From assembly GCF_000242895.2 (NCBI RefSeq), contig NC_021171.1:4126001-4190000 (forward strand): a stretch of DNA of 64,000 nt. Reading direction: 5' to 3'. Positions 16,639 to 26,067 of this stretch are shown piece after piece. Under the pieces are notes generated by a model. That model had not been told where the DNA came from, did no database searches, and worked only from the letters and a program-made list of their open reading frames with translations. A program made the translations under genes and the position numbers. Position 1 is the stretch's first letter. Each line of letters starts with the position of its first letter. This DNA comes from Bacillus sp. 1NLA3E (GTDB taxonomy: Bacteria > Bacillota > Bacilli > Bacillales > Cytobacillaceae).

Positions 16639-17638
16639 TTATTGTTTTGCAGCTATTAAATCACGATCTTCAAATTTTGGAGGTTGTTCCATCCATCCCA
16701 GCTCAATTAATAGATTGATACCATCTTCTCCATAAGTTCCTGTCTTGGTTAAGAAGTTGGCATACATGGCACTTATATCCCTTCGCAAATTATCAGCCAA
16801 GCCTCACCATAAGTTAAAATTCCGATGTTTGGGAGAACGACTATAATGGAAAGCATTAAGTGATCTGAAAAAGGAGCAACTGTCGAATCCGTTATACTAT
16901 AATCCCAAGGTGATGGGGTCGGTACATCAGATTCTGTTAACACATCATGAATAGAGTTTATAAAATGCTTATATAATTTTTTCCATTCATAAAGTAATCT
17001 TGAATTTCCGGATCCTGAACTACCTGCGACAAACCAATACAGGTTGCCCTTCCTAAATCATTCTGAATTGCATTCATGGTTAGCCTCAATTCCAGATAAG
17101 GACCTTCTTCGGCCAAACCAGCCTATCAAATAATTTTTCTTGTCAACGTATTTTTCATGGGATAATTCATAAAAGGCATTCGAATGTATATCCCTTTCTT
17201 TTGCGAAATATCAACAGTCTCATTGTATTGCTGGGAAGCATCATCTTATAAAGTTTTTGTACAGTAACCGTACATCTTTCCATGCTGAAGCTGTAAAACC
17301 TGCAGTGTGTGAACCAACTCCAAATTTACACATTTCAAGCACATATGTTATGTAGAATAAGTCAGAGAATAGTTTTGGTGCATTTGGAATAACATGTTTC
17401 TCAACCTTAAACTCTTCTGGAACAACAATTCCCTCTTGTAAAAATAACTGTTCAACGGTACTCATATGATTTTTAGCAATCCGGATGGTTTCTTCGATAA
17501 TAGTTTTGATTTCAGGATCAGTACATGTCTCCGAAAAGTGAGCCATAATGCAGTCACCATGCTATCGCTAATATAGGTAGACCATAATCCTGCGATTTCT
17601 GCACTTGTTAATTTCACATTTTCAATGTTCTCATCCAT
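16639..17638 (-). pseudogene. DUF3231 family gene broken by several frameshifts
   Basis: From ATG 17638 (GGAGG 7 nt upstream) the minus strand reads MDENIENVKLTSAEIAGLWS, the typical start of Bacillus DUF3231 proteins. It then shifts frame near 17546 (to MAHFSETCTDPEIKTIIEE), again near 17245 and at least twice more. The recognisable end GWMEQPPKFEDRDLIAAKQ stops at 16639. Full-length members have about 330 residues, which fits the ~1 kb span. Function of the family is unknown (bacilli). The 48-codon gene 18 nt upstream is probably co-transcribed. Confidence 0.8.
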
Positions 17639-17656
17639 TAATATCCCTCCATGATG

Positions 17657-17803
17657 TTAATTGCCCCAAACCCCTTTAGGATTATTTAAAGAATTGGCTT
17701 TGACTGGTAAAAATGAGATTATAGTTACACCATCCTCATCAGTTAAGATATTTATTATTTTCATTTGATAATCTCCAATTTGTATAACATCTCCAATAAT
17801 CAT
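17657..17803 (-). CDS. small hypothetical protein, 48 residues
   Basis: Begins MIIGDVIQIGDYQMKIINIL and ends VKANSLNNPKGVWGN. It has an excellent AAGGAGG 7 nt before the ATG and sits between the disrupted gene upstream (whose stop lies 15 nt away) and the DUF3231 pseudogene 18 nt downstream, in one apparent transcription unit. No membrane helix, cysteine or signal peptide. Reads like a small beta-rich domain; no family recognised. It may now be without function, since both neighbours are broken. Confidence 0.55.
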   Translation of the reverse strand: MIIGDVIQIGDYQMKIINILTDEDGVTIISFLPVKANSLNNPKGVWGN

Positions 17804-18161
17804 ATTGGAACCTCCTTATTAAGAAAGGGTATACCAAATATCAATATAATTTATAGTTGTTCCTGCCCCTGATTTATTAGCAAGGCTGTGTTAAAGCTCA
17901 ATGTTGATTTTTTGCACAATGTTGATTGGAGTGGAAGGCGCGAAGACTCCTGCGGGAGCAGCGGGACAGGTGCGACCCCGCAGGCGCTTTAGCGCCGAGG
18001 AGGCTCACCGCCCGCCCCGCGGAAAGCGAAGCGCATGGAACGGAAATCAACATTCTAGCATTCCTGTAGAACGTTATTTTTCGAGTTTGAAAAAAATAGG
18101 GCTCCTCAGTAAGATATGAGTAAGACACCACTCAAACTCAACCTTAAGGAGGAACCCTACT

Positions 18162-19436
18162 TTGAAGTTTAAAATGCAAAACAAACAAAATCAACTAATA
18201 GAAAGAATTTCCGTTAAACATCTTGTTGTTGGGATAGATATTGCTCAACAATTACATGTAGCCCGAGCTGTTAATTTCCGCGGAATTGTAGTTGGTGATC
18301 CACTTACATTTACTAATAATGAAGAAGGATTTTCTAGTTTATTAAAATGGATTAATAATCTTCAAAGAATAAACAATTTAGATGAATCTATTGTTGGGAT
18401 GGAACCTACTGGACACTATTGGATTAATCTTTCAAAATGGCTTTTTAAGCATAATATTGAAGTGGTAACGGTAAATCCCTATTTAGTAAAAAGAAATAAA
18501 GAAAATCGTGATAATACTCAATCTAAAAGTGATAAAAAAGATGCTTTGGTTATAGCTGATATGGTGAAAAACGGTTACTACTCTGAGGTTAGGCCTACAT
18601 CTGAGTCATTTGAAAAACTTAGGGTTCTTATGTCTAATCGTGATGTAGTTGTTAAGCGTCTCGTAAGTTCTACTAACCAATTAAATCGGTGGGTAGATAT
18701 TGTATTTCCCGAACTCCGACAGGTGTTTAAAGATATTACCGCTAAAGGGGCAATTGCAACCCTTCGTCTATTCCCATCCCCTGTAGAATTAGGAACTATG
18801 GAGCCCGAGGAAGTAATAATGGGTTGGAAATCAATCATGAAGAGACAACCTGGTTTAAAAAAGGCACTATTACTCATTCAGGTAGCTGGAAAATCAGTTG
18901 GAACAAAGCAAGCACTTGATGCTTATAAATTTCATTTGGAACAATTATTAGAGGAATATGATTTAGCTTTAAAACAACTCGAAAGAGTGGAGGAACAAGT
19001 TACTGATGCTCTATTAAAGATCCCTTTCGCTTATAAATTACTTGCCATTAAAGGCATTAGTGTAATTTCATTGGCAGGTATTTTAGGTGAGGCAGGAGAT
19101 TTAAGTGGTTTTTCTCATGGGAATTCTTTGCTTCGCCATGCTGGATTACACTTAGCTGAAGCAAGTTCAGGGAAGTGGAAAGGTCAAATTGTCATCTCTA
19201 AGCGAGGAAGGTCTAGACTACGACGTTTCCTATATTTAGCTACAATGAGTCTTGTAGTGAATAATCCGGAATTTAAAGCAATACACTCCTATAATGTAAA
19301 AGTAAAAAAGATGAAGAAAATGAAGTCAATCATGAAATTGATTGGGAAACTTGCGAGGATTTTTGTGGGCATCGCTCGCCGAAATGAGTTCTACTGTCCT
19401 GAAAAAGTTAACCACATTATTGTGTTGGCAGCATAG
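18162..19436 (+). CDS. IS110 family transposase (DEDD recombinase)
   Basis: 424 residues. The N-terminal RuvC-like DEDD domain shows GIDIAQQ (first Asp), GMEPTGHYW (Glu) and KSDKKDALV (Asp pair). The C-terminal Transposase_20 domain shows IKGISVISLAGILGEAGDLS, HAGLHLAEASSGKW and SKRGRSRLRRFLY, with the conserved serine region. The start is probably TTG 18162, 9 nt after AAGGAGG; the ATG at 18174 is the alternative. The ribosome binding site can pair with GGCTCCT at 18100-18106, which may limit expression. It appears intact, hence potentially active. Confidence 0.93.
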   Translation: MKFKMQNKQNQLIERISVKHLVVGIDIAQQLHVARAVNFRGIVVGDPLTFTNNEEGFSSLLKWINNLQRINNLDESIVGMEPTGHYWINLSKWLFKHNIEVVTVNPYLVKRNKENRDNTQSKSDKKDALVIADMVKNGYYSEVRPTSESFEKLRVLMSNRDVVVKRLVSSTNQLNRWVDIVFPELRQVFKDITAKGAIATLRLFPSPVELGTMEPEEVIMGWKSIMKRQPGLKKALLLIQVAGKSVGTKQALDAYKFHLEQLLEEYDLALKQLERVEEQVTDALLKIPFAYKLLAIKGISVISLAGILGEAGDLSGFSHGNSLLRHAGLHLAEASSGKWKGQIVISKRGRSRLRRFLYLATMSLVVNNPEFKAIHSYNVKVKKMKKMKSIMKLIGKLARIFVGIARRNEFYCPEKVNHIIVLAA

Positions 19437-19871
19437 TTACGATAGAACCTTGAACTAAATCTGATTTCTTAAATGTGACACCAAAAATAAATTAGATAAC
19501 AGAATTGTATAAACCGAATGCTGGCTTATTCGCAGGATAATAAATATGTACGGAGTACCAGATTTGTTAAACAAAAGGGCATAGACCCATTAATCTAGCT
19601 TGACTGGCCTCCACCCCTTGGGTAGGCATGACGAAGGAATGAAAGGGCAATTGACCCGTTGAGACATGGGAGGGAAAGCCTCCAGGGGCGGCGTGGAGCA
19701 TGTACATCACATGGTAAAAATTGGGGTTATTATTTATCCCTTTATTTCACTATGCCTCCACGAGCCAATAATGATCTGAATTCATTCCACTTAACTGTTA
19801 ATTCAAAATATGGGACTATGAAATCCTGCGAATTAGCGAGCATTCGGGAGAAAATCGCATTAAACTGAGGG
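19437..19871 (+). ncRNA. right non-coding end of IS110 element, candidate bridge RNA region
   Basis: About 435 bp without a credible gene inside the element. It can form stems (for example CCTCCAC near 19610 with GTGGAG near 19696). Known IS110/IS1111 elements encode a bridge RNA in one non-coding end; here the right end is the longer and more structured one. GTTAAAC at 19566-19572 is the reverse complement of GTTTAAC at the right insertion edge. RNA identity is inferred. Confidence 0.35.
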
Positions 19872-20041
19872 AGTTTAACAGAGCCATTAGCAAAATAAAG
19901 ACCTAAATTTGGATTACCTCCATATTCAGATATTATAGCGGCGGCATTAGACATTTCAGAATTCGAACCTATTACCTGCAAAGAATTTGCCGTTAATTGT
20001 ATATTCCCAGCATTATTTATATAAAATACGAAAAAAAGTAA

Positions 20042-20075
20042 AAAAGAACTGTAGAATATTATCTACAGTTCTTTT
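20042..20075 (-). terminator. strong hairpin terminator downstream of ssrA
   Basis: 14-bp stem AAAAGAACTGTAGA / TCTACAGTTCTTTT with a 6-nt loop and a T-run on the minus strand, 126 nt beyond the tmRNA 3' end. Confidence 0.8.
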
Positions 20076-20200
20076 AACAGCATTCAATTTGATTTGAAGT
20101 ATATTTTTGCCTAAAGTAAATTGAAGCATTTCATTGCAAATTCGGCAAAATTATAGTTCAATTCACATAGCCATTGGCTAGTCTTGGTTCCACCTATGTA

Positions 20201-20559
20201 TGGTGGAGACGGTGGGAATCGAACCCACGTCCAGAAATATCGGCACTTAAGCTTCTACGAGTGTAGTCGGCATATTGGCGTTTCGCTACTTCATATGCCT
20301 ACCGACAGGCGGCAGAGTAGCTAGTCTGGTTGTTCTCTTCCTTCATCCTCAGACGGTGGAATCCGGCGTAGCCTACTTAGAGTGAGTCCGCTACCCTACC
20401 ACATAGGCGATGGAGGGGCGAACAGCTATGCAGTATTAAGCTGCGAAAGCTAGGTTGTTGTTAGTTTTGCCAGTTATAGGCTTTGACGTTTTAACGAGGC
20501 CGATCCCCTCGACTCGCAACCTAAGCTCGAACTACCCCTGTCGAATCCGTAGCGTCCCC
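20201..20559 (-). ncRNA. ssrA: transfer-messenger RNA
   Basis: The 5' end GGGGACGCTACGGATTCGAC and the 3' end with a T-arm (GGGTTCGATTCCCACC) and CCA at 20201 make the tRNA-Ala-like domain. The tag frame at 20436-20471 encodes GKTNNNLAFAA then TAA, so tagged proteins would end ...LAFAA after the alanine from the charged tmRNA. 359 nt, typical size. It lies next to smpB and rnr, its partners in ribosome rescue and RNA decay. Confidence 0.97.
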
Positions 20560-20656
20560 ATGTTAGAAGGGTCAGCGGCTATTCGCACGCTTGACGTTAG
20601 GATTGCTCATTGAAGTCTCGAGCAAAAGTTATACTGTCACCTTGGTGACATTTATA

Positions 20657-20684
20657 ATTATAACATAGTAAATCGATTTTTCAA
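20657..20684 (-). promoter_or_regulatory. probable ssrA promoter
   Basis: TTGAAA (20684-20679), 16-nt spacer, TATAAT (20662-20657) on the minus strand. A 16-bp dyad TGTCACC-TT-GGTGACA at 20635-20650 lies just downstream, at the expected transcript start. The precursor would have a ~90-nt leader removed by processing. Confidence 0.6.
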
Positions 20685-20774
20685 TTGTAACATTCTACCT
20701 GACTTGCCATTCCAGCTTTCAACTAAACTCCTCGAACGCCAATCGACAAAATCCAAGTGATGACCATGCCCCAG

Positions 20775-21242
20775 TTACATCTTCTGCTTATCGCGAAATA
20801 CACGAGCAATTTCACGCTTAGCTTCCTTCTGCTTTAAGTCTTCACGTTTATCATAATTCTTTTTCCCTTTTCCGAGACCAATTAAAACTTTTGCAAATCC
20901 ATTTTTTAAGTACATTTTTAGTGGAACAAGCGCATAGCCAGCTTCTTTCGTTTCACCAATTAAAGTCGCAATCTGCTTTTTATGAAGCAACAGCTTTCTC
21001 GTTCTTAGTGGATCATGATTAAAGCGATTTCCCTGCTCATATGGGCTAACGTGCATACTGTATAGAAACATTTCTCCATTGAGAATCCGGGCATATGAAT
21101 CCTTTAAATTAACGCGGCCGGCACGGATTGACTTAATCTCGGTTCCCTGAAGGACAATTCCCGCTTCATATGTTTCTTCAATAAAGTAATCATGGTTTGC
21201 TTTTTTATTCTGTGCGACAACCTTACCCTCGCCTTTTGGCAT
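20775..21242 (-). CDS. smpB: SsrA-binding protein SmpB
   Basis: 155 residues starting [20 protein letters not shown], with GAGGGG 7 nt upstream of ATG 21242 (an in-frame ATG at 21257 lies before that site). The oligonucleotide-binding beta-barrel includes [20 protein letters not shown], and the basic C-terminal tail is [14 protein letters not shown]. It binds tmRNA and mimics the anticodon stem in stalled ribosomes. The minus-strand order rnr-smpB-ssrA is the standard arrangement. Confidence 0.97.
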   Translation of the reverse strand: MPKGEGKVVAQNKKANHDYFIEETYEAGIVLQGTEIKSIRAGRVNLKDSYARILNGEMFLYSMHVSPYEQGNRFNHDPLRTRKLLLHKKQIATLIGETKEAGYALVPLKMYLKNGFAKVLIGLGKGKKNYDKREDLKQKEAKREIARVFRDKQKM

Positions 21243-21294
21243 TAGACTTCCCCTCATTTCTATCTCTCTATTTTAGCAAAAAAGGTGACTAGAG

Positions 21295-21328
21295 AAAAGA
21301 GAGCCCTACTTAACAAAGAGGCTCCCTC
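21295..21328 (-). terminator. hairpin between rnr and smpB
   Basis: GAGGGAGCC...GGCTCTC stem on the minus strand, then TTTTCTC. A partial terminator or attenuator inside the rnr-smpB unit. Confidence 0.5.
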
Positions 21329-21334
21329 TATAAT

Positions 21335-23665
21335 TTACCGTTTTTTTTTCTTACCTTCCCTTTTCGCCTTTGAAGCATTATCGTAGCTTTTCTTCTTTTT
21401 CTTCCCGTTTTGCGGTGAAGAAGACTTAGCTGAAGCTTCTGGCCGGCTCTTGCTTTGACGTGGTTTTTTTTGATCGCTACCCGTCTTAAAGACGCGCGGT
21501 GTACCACTGCGTTCTCGACGAGGTGTACCCTTCATGCCGACAATTTCGAAATCAATCGAGCGTTCATCCTTATTGACGTTAATCACTCGAATCGTAATCT
21601 CATCACCAATCCGGAAAACATTCCCTGTCCGTTCTCCAATCATCGCAAAATGACGATCATCAAAGCGATAATAATCATCGGTCATGTAACTTACATGAAC
21701 AAGACCTTCGATTGTATTTGGCAGTTCTACAAATAACCCAAAGTTCGTGACAGAACTAATGATTCCATCATACTCTTCACCAATTTTATCGGCCATAAAC
21801 TCAGCCTTCTTAAGGTCATCCGTTTCCCGTTCAGCATCCACTGAACGACGCTCCATTTTCGAAGAATGCAACGCGATATCTGGAAGGATTGCATCCCATT
21901 TTTCTCTAGTCGCAGGATCTAATTTACCCTCAATTAAATACGTTCGAATCAACCGATGCACAATCAAGTCAGGATATCTCCGAATAGGTGATGTGAAATG
22001 GGTATAAAACTCAGTAGAAAGTCCGAAATGGCCTAGGCTTTCTGGATCATATTTTGCCTGTTGCATCGACCGCAACATCACAGTGGAGATAACCATTTCC
22101 TCTGGCTTCCCGCGAACCTCTTCAATAATTTCCTGAAGTGCTCTTGGATGAACCGAGTTAGCGGTCCCTTTTACGATATACCCAAAGTTGGTGATAAACT
22201 CAAAGAAACGTCTGAGCTTATCCTCTTTCGGATCCTCGTGAATTCGGTAAATAAACGGAACTTCTAACCAATGGAAATGCTCGGCAACTGTTTCATTTGC
22301 AGCCAACATAAACTCTTCAATTAGCTTTTCAGCAACTGAACGTTCTCGAAGGACCACATCGGTTGGTTTTCCTTCTTCATCCACCAAAACCTTGGCTTCT
22401 TTAAAATCAAAATCGATCGCACCACGGTGCATCCGCTTTTTTCGTAAAACTTCAGCAAGCTCTTCCATTGTTTCAAACATGGGAACGAGAGGTTCATAAC
22501 GTTTTAACAATTCCTCATCTTTGTCGGTAAGGATTTTATTTACATCGGAGTATGTCATTCGTTCAGTCGTTTTAATCACACTTTGGAAAATTTCATGGTG
22601 GACGACTTCTCCGTCTGGTGTAATTTCCATCGTACAAGAAAGGGTTAACCGATCCACCTTTGGATTTAATGAACAAATTCCATTAGATAGCCGGTGTGGT
22701 ATCATTGGAATGACACGGTCAACTAAATAAACACTCGTACCTCTGTCCCGTGCTTCAAGATCAATCGGCGAACCCTCTGTAACATAATAGGTGACGTCAG
22801 CAATATGAACCCCTAACTTATAATGTCCATTTTCCAGCTTACTAACTTGAACAGCGTCATCTAAATCTTTTGCATCTGCTCCATCAATCGTGACAATAAC
22901 CTCATTACGAAGGTCACGACGATTAGCAATTTCACTTTCGTCAATTGATTCAGGGGTTTGGTTCGCTTGGTTGAGCACTTCCTCTTCAAATCCAAGGGGT
23001 AAACCGTGTTTATGAATTACCGACAGGATATCCACTCCTGGGTCATTTTTATGACCAAGGATTTGGATAATTTCTCCCTCTGCACTTTTTCTACCTTCTG
23101 GATAAGTCGTCAACTTAACAACTACCTTATGCCCATCCACAGCACCCATAGATACTGATTTTGGGATAAAAATATCGCTAGTAAACTTCTTATCATCCGG
23201 AAGCACAAATCCAAAATTCTTACTTTCTGAGTACGTTCCCACAATTTGCTGAATGCCTCTTTCAAGAATTCGGACAATCGTACCTTCTCGACGTTGACCA
23301 GAGGCTCCCGATGATACACGTGCTAATACAATATCACCATGTAAAGCGTTATTCGTTTCATTAGGTGGGATAAAAATATCATCCATTCCAGGTTCATCCG
23401 GGATAACAAACGCAAATCCCTTTGCATGACCCGCTAATTTCCCACGAACTAAATTCATTTTTTCAGGCAGTCCATAACGGTTACTGCGGGTTCTTAAAAC
23501 TAGTCCCTTTTCTTCCATCACCACAAGCGCTTTTACAAAATCTTTAAACGCCGCCGAATCCTCAATCCCAAATGCCTCTTCAAGCTCCTGGACTGTTAGC
23601 GGCTTATAGGCTTCATCCTTCATATATTGCAAAAGCCTGTCAACATGTTGCTGTATTTCTTCCAT
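21335..23665 (-). CDS. rnr: ribonuclease R
   Basis: 776-residue 3'-5' exoribonuclease. Order: N-terminal HTH-like segment, cold-shock domains, RNB catalytic domain ([14 protein letters not shown] with the metal-binding aspartates; [18 protein letters not shown]), S1 domain, and a lysine/arginine/serine-rich tail of about 60 residues. It degrades structured RNA and the defective mRNAs released by tmRNA. AAAGGAGG precedes the ATG. It sits between the est carboxylesterase gene and smpB, as in B. subtilis. Confidence 0.97.
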   Translation of the reverse strand: MEEIQQHVDRLLQYMKDEAYKPLTVQELEEAFGIEDSAAFKDFVKALVVMEEKGLVLRTRSNRYGLPEKMNLVRGKLAGHAKGFAFVIPDEPGMDDIFIPPNETNNALHGDIVLARVSSGASGQRREGTIVRILERGIQQIVGTYSESKNFGFVLPDDKKFTSDIFIPKSVSMGAVDGHKVVVKLTTYPEGRKSAEGEIIQILGHKNDPGVDILSVIHKHGLPLGFEEEVLNQANQTPESIDESEIANRRDLRNEVIVTIDGADAKDLDDAVQVSKLENGHYKLGVHIADVTYYVTEGSPIDLEARDRGTSVYLVDRVIPMIPHRLSNGICSLNPKVDRLTLSCTMEITPDGEVVHHEIFQSVIKTTERMTYSDVNKILTDKDEELLKRYEPLVPMFETMEELAEVLRKKRMHRGAIDFDFKEAKVLVDEEGKPTDVVLRERSVAEKLIEEFMLAANETVAEHFHWLEVPFIYRIHEDPKEDKLRRFFEFITNFGYIVKGTANSVHPRALQEIIEEVRGKPEEMVISTVMLRSMQQAKYDPESLGHFGLSTEFYTHFTSPIRRYPDLIVHRLIRTYLIEGKLDPATREKWDAILPDIALHSSKMERRSVDAERETDDLKKAEFMADKIGEEYDGIISSVTNFGLFVELPNTIEGLVHVSYMTDDYYRFDDRHFAMIGERTGNVFRIGDEITIRVINVNKDERSIDFEIVGMKGTPRRERSGTPRVFKTGSDQKKPRQSKSRPEASAKSSSPQNGKKKKKSYDNASKAKREGKKKKR

Positions 23666-23736
23666 ATGAATCCCTCCTTTAAGGAGATTATTATTTTTTT
23701 ATTTTTTAAAACGAACAATTCCTGCAATCCATTTTC

Positions 23737-24483
23737 TTATTCTTTCCAATCAAGGCGTTCTAAAAACCGATAAATATCTTCATGTAATTGATCCCGTTCT
23801 TTATCAAGAGTGATAACATGTCCCGATTCCTCATACCACTTTATTTCTTTTATGTGGGACTCTACTTCGTTATATATAATATTGGCACTGTCTGTGTTGA
23901 TCATATGATCGTTCCGAGCCTGAACCACAAATGTAGGTGCGTATATCATATCAACATTTTGGCGAACCCCCGAAATAAGTGTTTGCAAAGCCTTCAATGT
24001 ATTCATCGGTGTTTTTTGATATTCATCCATTTCCATTTCGATCTGTTGAGCCGATTTTCCTTCACGTTGTTTATATTCTCTTGCGAACTCCAGTATTCCT
24101 TTAAACATAACCTCTTCACTTTTTATGTACATCGGAGCACACATCGGAATAATTCCCTTTATAGGAACAGTGTAACCCAATTTCAAAGAAAATACGCCGC
24201 CTAACGAAAGTCCCCCAACGGCAATTTCCTCATGTCCCATTGATTTTAATAGTTCATACCCGCCCATTACATCCTTCCACCAATCCTCTGGACCTGTTTG
24301 AACTAACATCTCTGGTGGTACTCCATGCCCTTTATAGAGCGGTGCGTGGCAAGTATATCCTTTATTTTCAAGAAAACGACCGAGGATCCGAACATCTGCT
24401 GTATTCCCGGTAAACCCATGCAGCAATAACACCGCTCTTTTCCCAGCTTTAAAAGTAAATGGTTTTGCTGCAACAATTTTCAT
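23737..24483 (-). CDS. est: carboxylesterase (YvaK/Est type)
   Basis: 248-residue alpha/beta hydrolase. The oxyanion segment is [13 protein letters not shown], the nucleophile serine is in GGLSLGGVF, the acid in QARNDHMI and the histidine in EESGHVITL. It hydrolyses short-chain carboxylic esters in the cytoplasm. Its position between rnr and secG matches Bacillus. The physiological substrate is unknown. Confidence 0.93.
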   Translation of the reverse strand: MKIVAAKPFTFKAGKRAVLLLHGFTGNTADVRILGRFLENKGYTCHAPLYKGHGVPPEMLVQTGPEDWWKDVMGGYELLKSMGHEEIAVGGLSLGGVFSLKLGYTVPIKGIIPMCAPMYIKSEEVMFKGILEFAREYKQREGKSAQQIEMEMDEYQKTPMNTLKALQTLISGVRQNVDMIYAPTFVVQARNDHMINTDSANIIYNEVESHIKEIKWYEESGHVITLDKERDQLHEDIYRFLERLDWKE

Positions 24484-24608
24484 AGATGAAACTCCTTCGA
24501 ATCATAACTTTTTAAAATTACACTAATATAGTATTATTTTTAGCAAACATTTCTGGAGTAATCCATAAATATGCTTTTTAGAAAATTATGTATACATTTT
24601 TATTCAAT

Positions 24609-24640
24609 AAAAAAACCTGAGCCGCAATTGGATCAGGTTT
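24609..24640 (-). terminator. terminator of secG
   Basis: AAACCTGA...TCAGGTTT stem followed by a T-run of seven on the minus strand, 13 nt after the secG stop. Confidence 0.8.
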
Positions 24641-24652
24641 CGGAGTTTAAGA

Positions 24653-24886
24653 TTAGAGTTTGAAATAACTAACTAAAATCGTCAAAATGAAAAACAATAC
24701 TGACAAAACAATGGTGATGCGGTGGAGTACCAAATCGATGCCCCGTGCTTTCTGTTTTCCAAATAATTGTTCTGCGCCTCCAGATATTGCTCCAGAAAGA
24801 CCTGCGCTTTTCCCTGATTGAAGAAGTACTACCACAATTAGACCAATACATACGATGACTAAAAGGGTAACCAATAATGCGTGCAT
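24653..24886 (-). CDS. secG: preprotein translocase subunit SecG
   Basis: 77 residues ([16 protein letters not shown] at the start) with two membrane helices and the family loop [26 protein letters not shown] precedes ATG 24886; the longer upstream frame adds atypical residues. It is an auxiliary subunit of the SecYEG channel. Together with the preceding promoter region it probably starts the secG-est-rnr-smpB unit. Confidence 0.96.
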   Translation of the reverse strand: MHALLVTLLVIVCIGLIVVVLLQSGKSAGLSGAISGGAEQLFGKQKARGIDLVLHRITIVLSVLFFILTILVSYFKL

Positions 24887-25075
24887 GTAGTCCACCTCCT
24901 GAAAAACGTACAAATTACAGTAGGTTAAATGTAACATATTTAAGACCTATAAACAATAGCTATACCCTTTACGATTGAGTGAACAAGCTTTCTTTTACGA
25001 ATAGGTGAACAAATTTCAATCATGAAGGAATTTTTTTTAAAAGAAAGAAGTCTTTATCAAAACTGAAAGGATGTG

Positions 25076-26055
25076 ATGTTTTTGGCTGATAAGAATCGAA
25101 TAAGACCCCGAAAACTCTACTTTAATGAAGCCGCTTTAAGACGTGTCCCTCCAAATCACCCCAAAATCCATTTTATTGCAGAAGACAGCCGACGACGAGA
25201 AGCTGGATACGCTGGAGAAAAAAGGGTAGATACCATTTTAGAAAACCTCCCTAAAAAGAATTACCACATCCTGCAAGGTCTTCGTTTAGCAAATGAAGCT
25301 GAATCCCACTTTCAAATTGATAATGTTTTGCTTTCCCCTACCCACTTGCTCACAATTGAAGTTAAAAACTTAGCTGGAGAATTGACCTTTGACAGAAAAG
25401 CGGGTCAGCTTATCCAAAAAATCGATAATAAAAAAATGGTTATGAAGATCCGCTCTTGCAAGCTGAGCTCCAAATTTACCAGTTAAGAGATTGGTTGAAG
25501 AAACATCAGTTTCCTGACATGCCACTTGAACATCTTGTTGTAATGATTAATCAAAACTGTATCTTAAAGTTTGACGGATACACTATAGCTGAACAATTTC
25601 GTGTTTGTCGAGGCCGGCAAGTGCTACCGCGAATTGATACCATTTCTAATCAACATGGTCCAGATGTGTTGAATCCCGCCATGATCCGGAAACTTAGCCG
25701 TCTTTTGATAAAAAATGATACAGAACCTAGCTTTGACATTGAGAAGATTTACAAAATCTCTCGAGCTGGGTTGCGTAACGGTGTTTTTTGTCCTGATTGT
25801 AAGTGTTTAGGGATGTCCTATCATCATGGATCATGGTTTTGCCCGAGATGTAAGTGCCAATCGAGGGATGCGCACCTACCAGCTTTGCGGGATTATTTCC
25901 TTTTGTGGGGTCCTGAGATTACAAATCGACAATTTCGGGATTTTTTATGCATTGATTCAGTCCATAAGGCTTCAAAAATGTTAAAAAAATTGAATTTACC
26001 TTCGATCGGAACGAAAAAGCAACGCGTTTACCAGCTTTCATTTAATATTTTTTAG
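25076..26055 (+). pseudogene. NERD-domain protein gene with a frameshift in an A-run
   Basis: The first part (to ~25436) encodes the NERD nuclease-like domain with GYAGEKRVDTIL, FQIDNVLLSPTHLLTIEVKN and the QxxxEVKN-type core. At the A7 run 25430-25436 the frame is lost; reading on in the next frame gives GYEDPLLQAELQIYQLRDWL and ~185 further residues, ending in a Cys4 zinc-ribbon-like segment (CPDCKC...CPRCKC). One extra A restores a single ~325-residue protein. It may be a true mutation, a phase-variable tract or a sequencing error. The function of NERD proteins is poorly known. Confidence 0.75.
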
Positions 26056-26067
26056 TTCGTTACTTTT

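Larger units (their letters stand above)
18059..19873 (+). mobile_element. IS110-family insertion sequence
   Basis: The boundaries come from comparison with the intact copy at 27.6 kb: the repeat is continuous up to CATTCTAG at 18058 and resumes with AGTTTAACAGAGCC at about 19872. The dinucleotide AG (CT on the other strand) is shared by both edges, and there is no long target duplication, as expected for IS110 elements. It consists of ~103 bp left non-coding, the transposase gene, and ~435 bp right non-coding. Confidence 0.8.
17884..19885 (+). repeat. MITE-like palindromic element copy A, interrupted by IS110
   Basis: Left part 17884-18058, right part about 19874-19885. Ends are GGCTGTGTTAA and TTAACAGAGCC (imperfect terminal inverted repeat). 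Flanks 17876-17883 and 19886-19893 are the identical 8-mer ATTAGCAA, a target duplication. The inside is GC-rich and palindromic (CCTGCGGG...CCCGCAGG; GGCGCTTTAGCGCC). The same element occurs at 27.6, 35.7, 36.6 and 48.3 kb. Confidence 0.85.
17819..20036 (-). pseudogene. small gene split by nested MITE and IS110 insertions
   Basis: If the insertion and one copy of the 8-bp duplication ATTAGCAA are removed, the frame left of the break (from about 20036 down to 19886, reading NNAGNIQLTANSLQVIGSNS, EMSNAAAIISEYGGN, PNLGLYFAN) joins exactly in frame to KSGAGTTINYIDIWYTLS and a stop at 17819. The 5' end is unclear: no good start or ribosome binding site is seen before the terminator at 20042, so the gene was perhaps already truncated. 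No family recognised. Confidence 0.6.

Noticed and set aside
17898-18131. Short open frames on both strands in MITE copy A, and similar ones at 35.4-35.7 and 36.56-36.76 kb
   Set aside because: They arise from the GC-rich palindromic repeat, recur with every copy, and are not preceded by translation signals.
19742-19981. 79-codon minus-strand frame over the right IS110 edge
   Set aside because: The last third is IS sequence; the true frame continues across the insertion to a stop at 17819, so this is a chimera and not a gene.
25430-25436. Programmed ribosomal frameshift in the NERD gene
   Set aside because: An A7 run can slip, but there is no upstream ribosome-binding-like stimulator or downstream structure evident; a simple one-base lesion is more economical.
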